Both the position numbers and the translations under genes were made by a program. From positions 1 to 48,795 of the forward strand of contig CAKXXW010000012.1 in the NCBI GenBank assembly GCA_934378145.1: 48,795 nucleotides of DNA. The letters run 5' to 3'. The stretch comes from an uncultured Eubacteriales bacterium. GTDB lineage: Bacteria > Bacillota > Clostridia > Oscillospirales > CAG-272. Position 1 is the stretch's first letter, and every line of letters starts with the position of its first letter. The notes below the pieces were generated by a model, which saw only the letters and a program-made list of their open reading frames with translations, was not told the DNA's origin and did no database searches. Shown one piece after another: positions 48,178 through 48,795 of the stretch.

Positions 48178-48795
48178 TTATGTGCTGTATTTGCAGGTGT
48201 TGTAGGCTTCGTCAAATGCCTTCTTTATTTCGGCATCGACCTTGCTGTCATCGCTTATAGGCAGGCACTTCTGAAGGATCTTACCGACCTGGTCACGGGC
48301 CTCGGACGAGCCGTTGAACGCGGGAGAGGTGTAGTAAGCGTCTTCCTGTTCAAGGCAGACCTTTGCGCTGAGAGCCGAGACGTACTTGCCGCCGTCGGCT
48401 TTGGCAACGAAATCCTTGTATGTGGCATTTTCGGCTACCGATTTGAGTACCGGAACATAACCCGATGCCATCGAGAACTCCGCCTGGAACTCAACATTGG
48501 TGACGAGGTACTTGAGGAAGAGCCACGAAGCGATGACTTCCTGCGGATTGTCCTTCTTGAATATGCAGATGCTCGGACCCTGCGAGATTACCTTGGGATT
48601 CGAAGCGTCTACCTGCGGTACGGTCGCGATGCCTACCTCAAACGGATATTTGCCGTCGTTGTCTGCGGCGGGGCGCTGGTGGGTAGCACCGGCGGAGGAG
48701 CCTATCGACATATAGCTTCTGATGAGCTTGCCCTCTTCGTTCGGCTCAAGAGCGGTGAAGAGTCCGGAGGTGTAGGAACCGTAGAGGTTCTGGGT
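48178..48795 (-). CDS. ABC transporter extracellular solute-binding protein, partial (5' end outside the window)
   Basis: The frame is open to the last base of the window, so only the C-terminal 205 residues are seen. The text IGSSAGATHQRP, GPSICIFKKDNPQEVIASWLFLKYLVTNVEFQAEFSMASGYVPV and AKVCLEQEDAYYTSPAFNGSSEARDQVGKILQ matches the C-terminal lobe of family 1 solute-binding proteins of sugar or polyol importers. No permease or ATPase is visible; they are probably upstream, beyond the window. It is first in the visible operon with the nuclease and the OB/repeat lipoprotein. Confidence 0.87.
   Translation of the reverse strand, partial: TQNLYGSYTSGLFTALEPNEEGKLIRSYMSIGSSAGATHQRPAADNDGKYPFEVGIATVPQVDASNPKVISQGPSICIFKKDNPQEVIASWLFLKYLVTNVEFQAEFSMASGYVPVLKSVAENATYKDFVAKADGGKYVSALSAKVCLEQEDAYYTSPAFNGSSEARDQVGKILQKCLPISDDSKVDAEIKKAFDEAYNTCKYST

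Overview
This 48.8 kb window is a gene-dense piece of a bacterial chromosome, probably from a spore-forming Clostridia (Firmicutes). The evidence is spoVAD, spoVAEB and a CwlD-type amidase for sporulation, a single-chain glycyl-tRNA synthetase, a DegV/FakA fatty-acid kinase pair, a purine riboswitch, GGAGG-type ribosome binding sites, and many TTGACA-N17-TATAAT promoters. I estimate moderate GC content, a little above 50%. Genes that recall gut Oscillospirales-like genomes are the rhamnose genes, several SGNH esterases, BspA-type repeats and many lipoproteins. I see no phage, insertion sequence, CRISPR array, tRNA or rRNA.

Layout. 1-2.3 kb: end of a DUF4349 membrane protein, then a Na/Pi cotransporter whose ribosome binding site lies in a hairpin. 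2.3-6.1 kb: rhaA-rhaB-SGNH esterase operon. 6.1-6.7 kb: hsp20 on the minus strand, with its SD and start codon in the loop of a perfect 10-bp stem. 6.9-8.6 kb: two related membrane proteins, the second with a zinc ribbon. 8.7-10.9 kb: two paralogous GxDLY/SGNH esterases. 11-15.1 kb: a small HEAT-like protein, a PHP phosphoesterase, an SH3 lipoprotein, uridine phosphorylase and an aldose epimerase. 15.2-16.6 kb: spoVAD-spoVAEB. 16.8-24.3 kb: fakB-fakA, a two-gene 2-hydroxyacyl-CoA-dehydratase-like system, and plsY. 24.3-26.9 kb: radA, cwlD and an acyl carrier protein on the minus strand. 27.1-29.4 kb: comEC. 29.5-34.8 kb: guanine riboswitch, BMP lipoprotein, dual ATPase and two permeases, forming a nucleoside/purine ABC importer. 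34.8-36.5 kb: a palindrome-rich intergenic region, a small helical protein and an LRR lipoprotein. 36.5-40.3 kb: tsaE-tsaB-rpiB-ispD-ispF, then rpe. 40.3-43.9 kb: a MATE exporter (minus), a membrane-anchored unknown protein and glyS. 43.9 kb to the end: a minus-strand operon of three secreted proteins, namely a solute-binding protein (cut by the window edge), a staphylococcal-nuclease-type lipoprotein, and a 935-aa OB-fold/repeat lipoprotein.

How the genes may work together. FakB and FakA make acyl-phosphate and PlsY consumes it; the dehydratase-like pair sits between them, which suggests a lipid- or acyl-CoA-related job for that uncharacterised system. The nuclease lipoprotein operon, the guanine-regulated importer and uridine phosphorylase could together support scavenging of outside nucleic acids, but the genes are scattered, so this is a hypothesis. 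Rhamnose catabolism next to three SGNH esterases points to use of acetylated plant or bacterial glycans.

The most striking non-coding signals are the possible RNA thermometer on hsp20, the guanine riboswitch leader, the ribosome-binding-site hairpin of the Na/Pi gene, and the cluster of palindromes at 34.76-34.97 kb. All functional calls come from reading motifs by eye; no database search was run.
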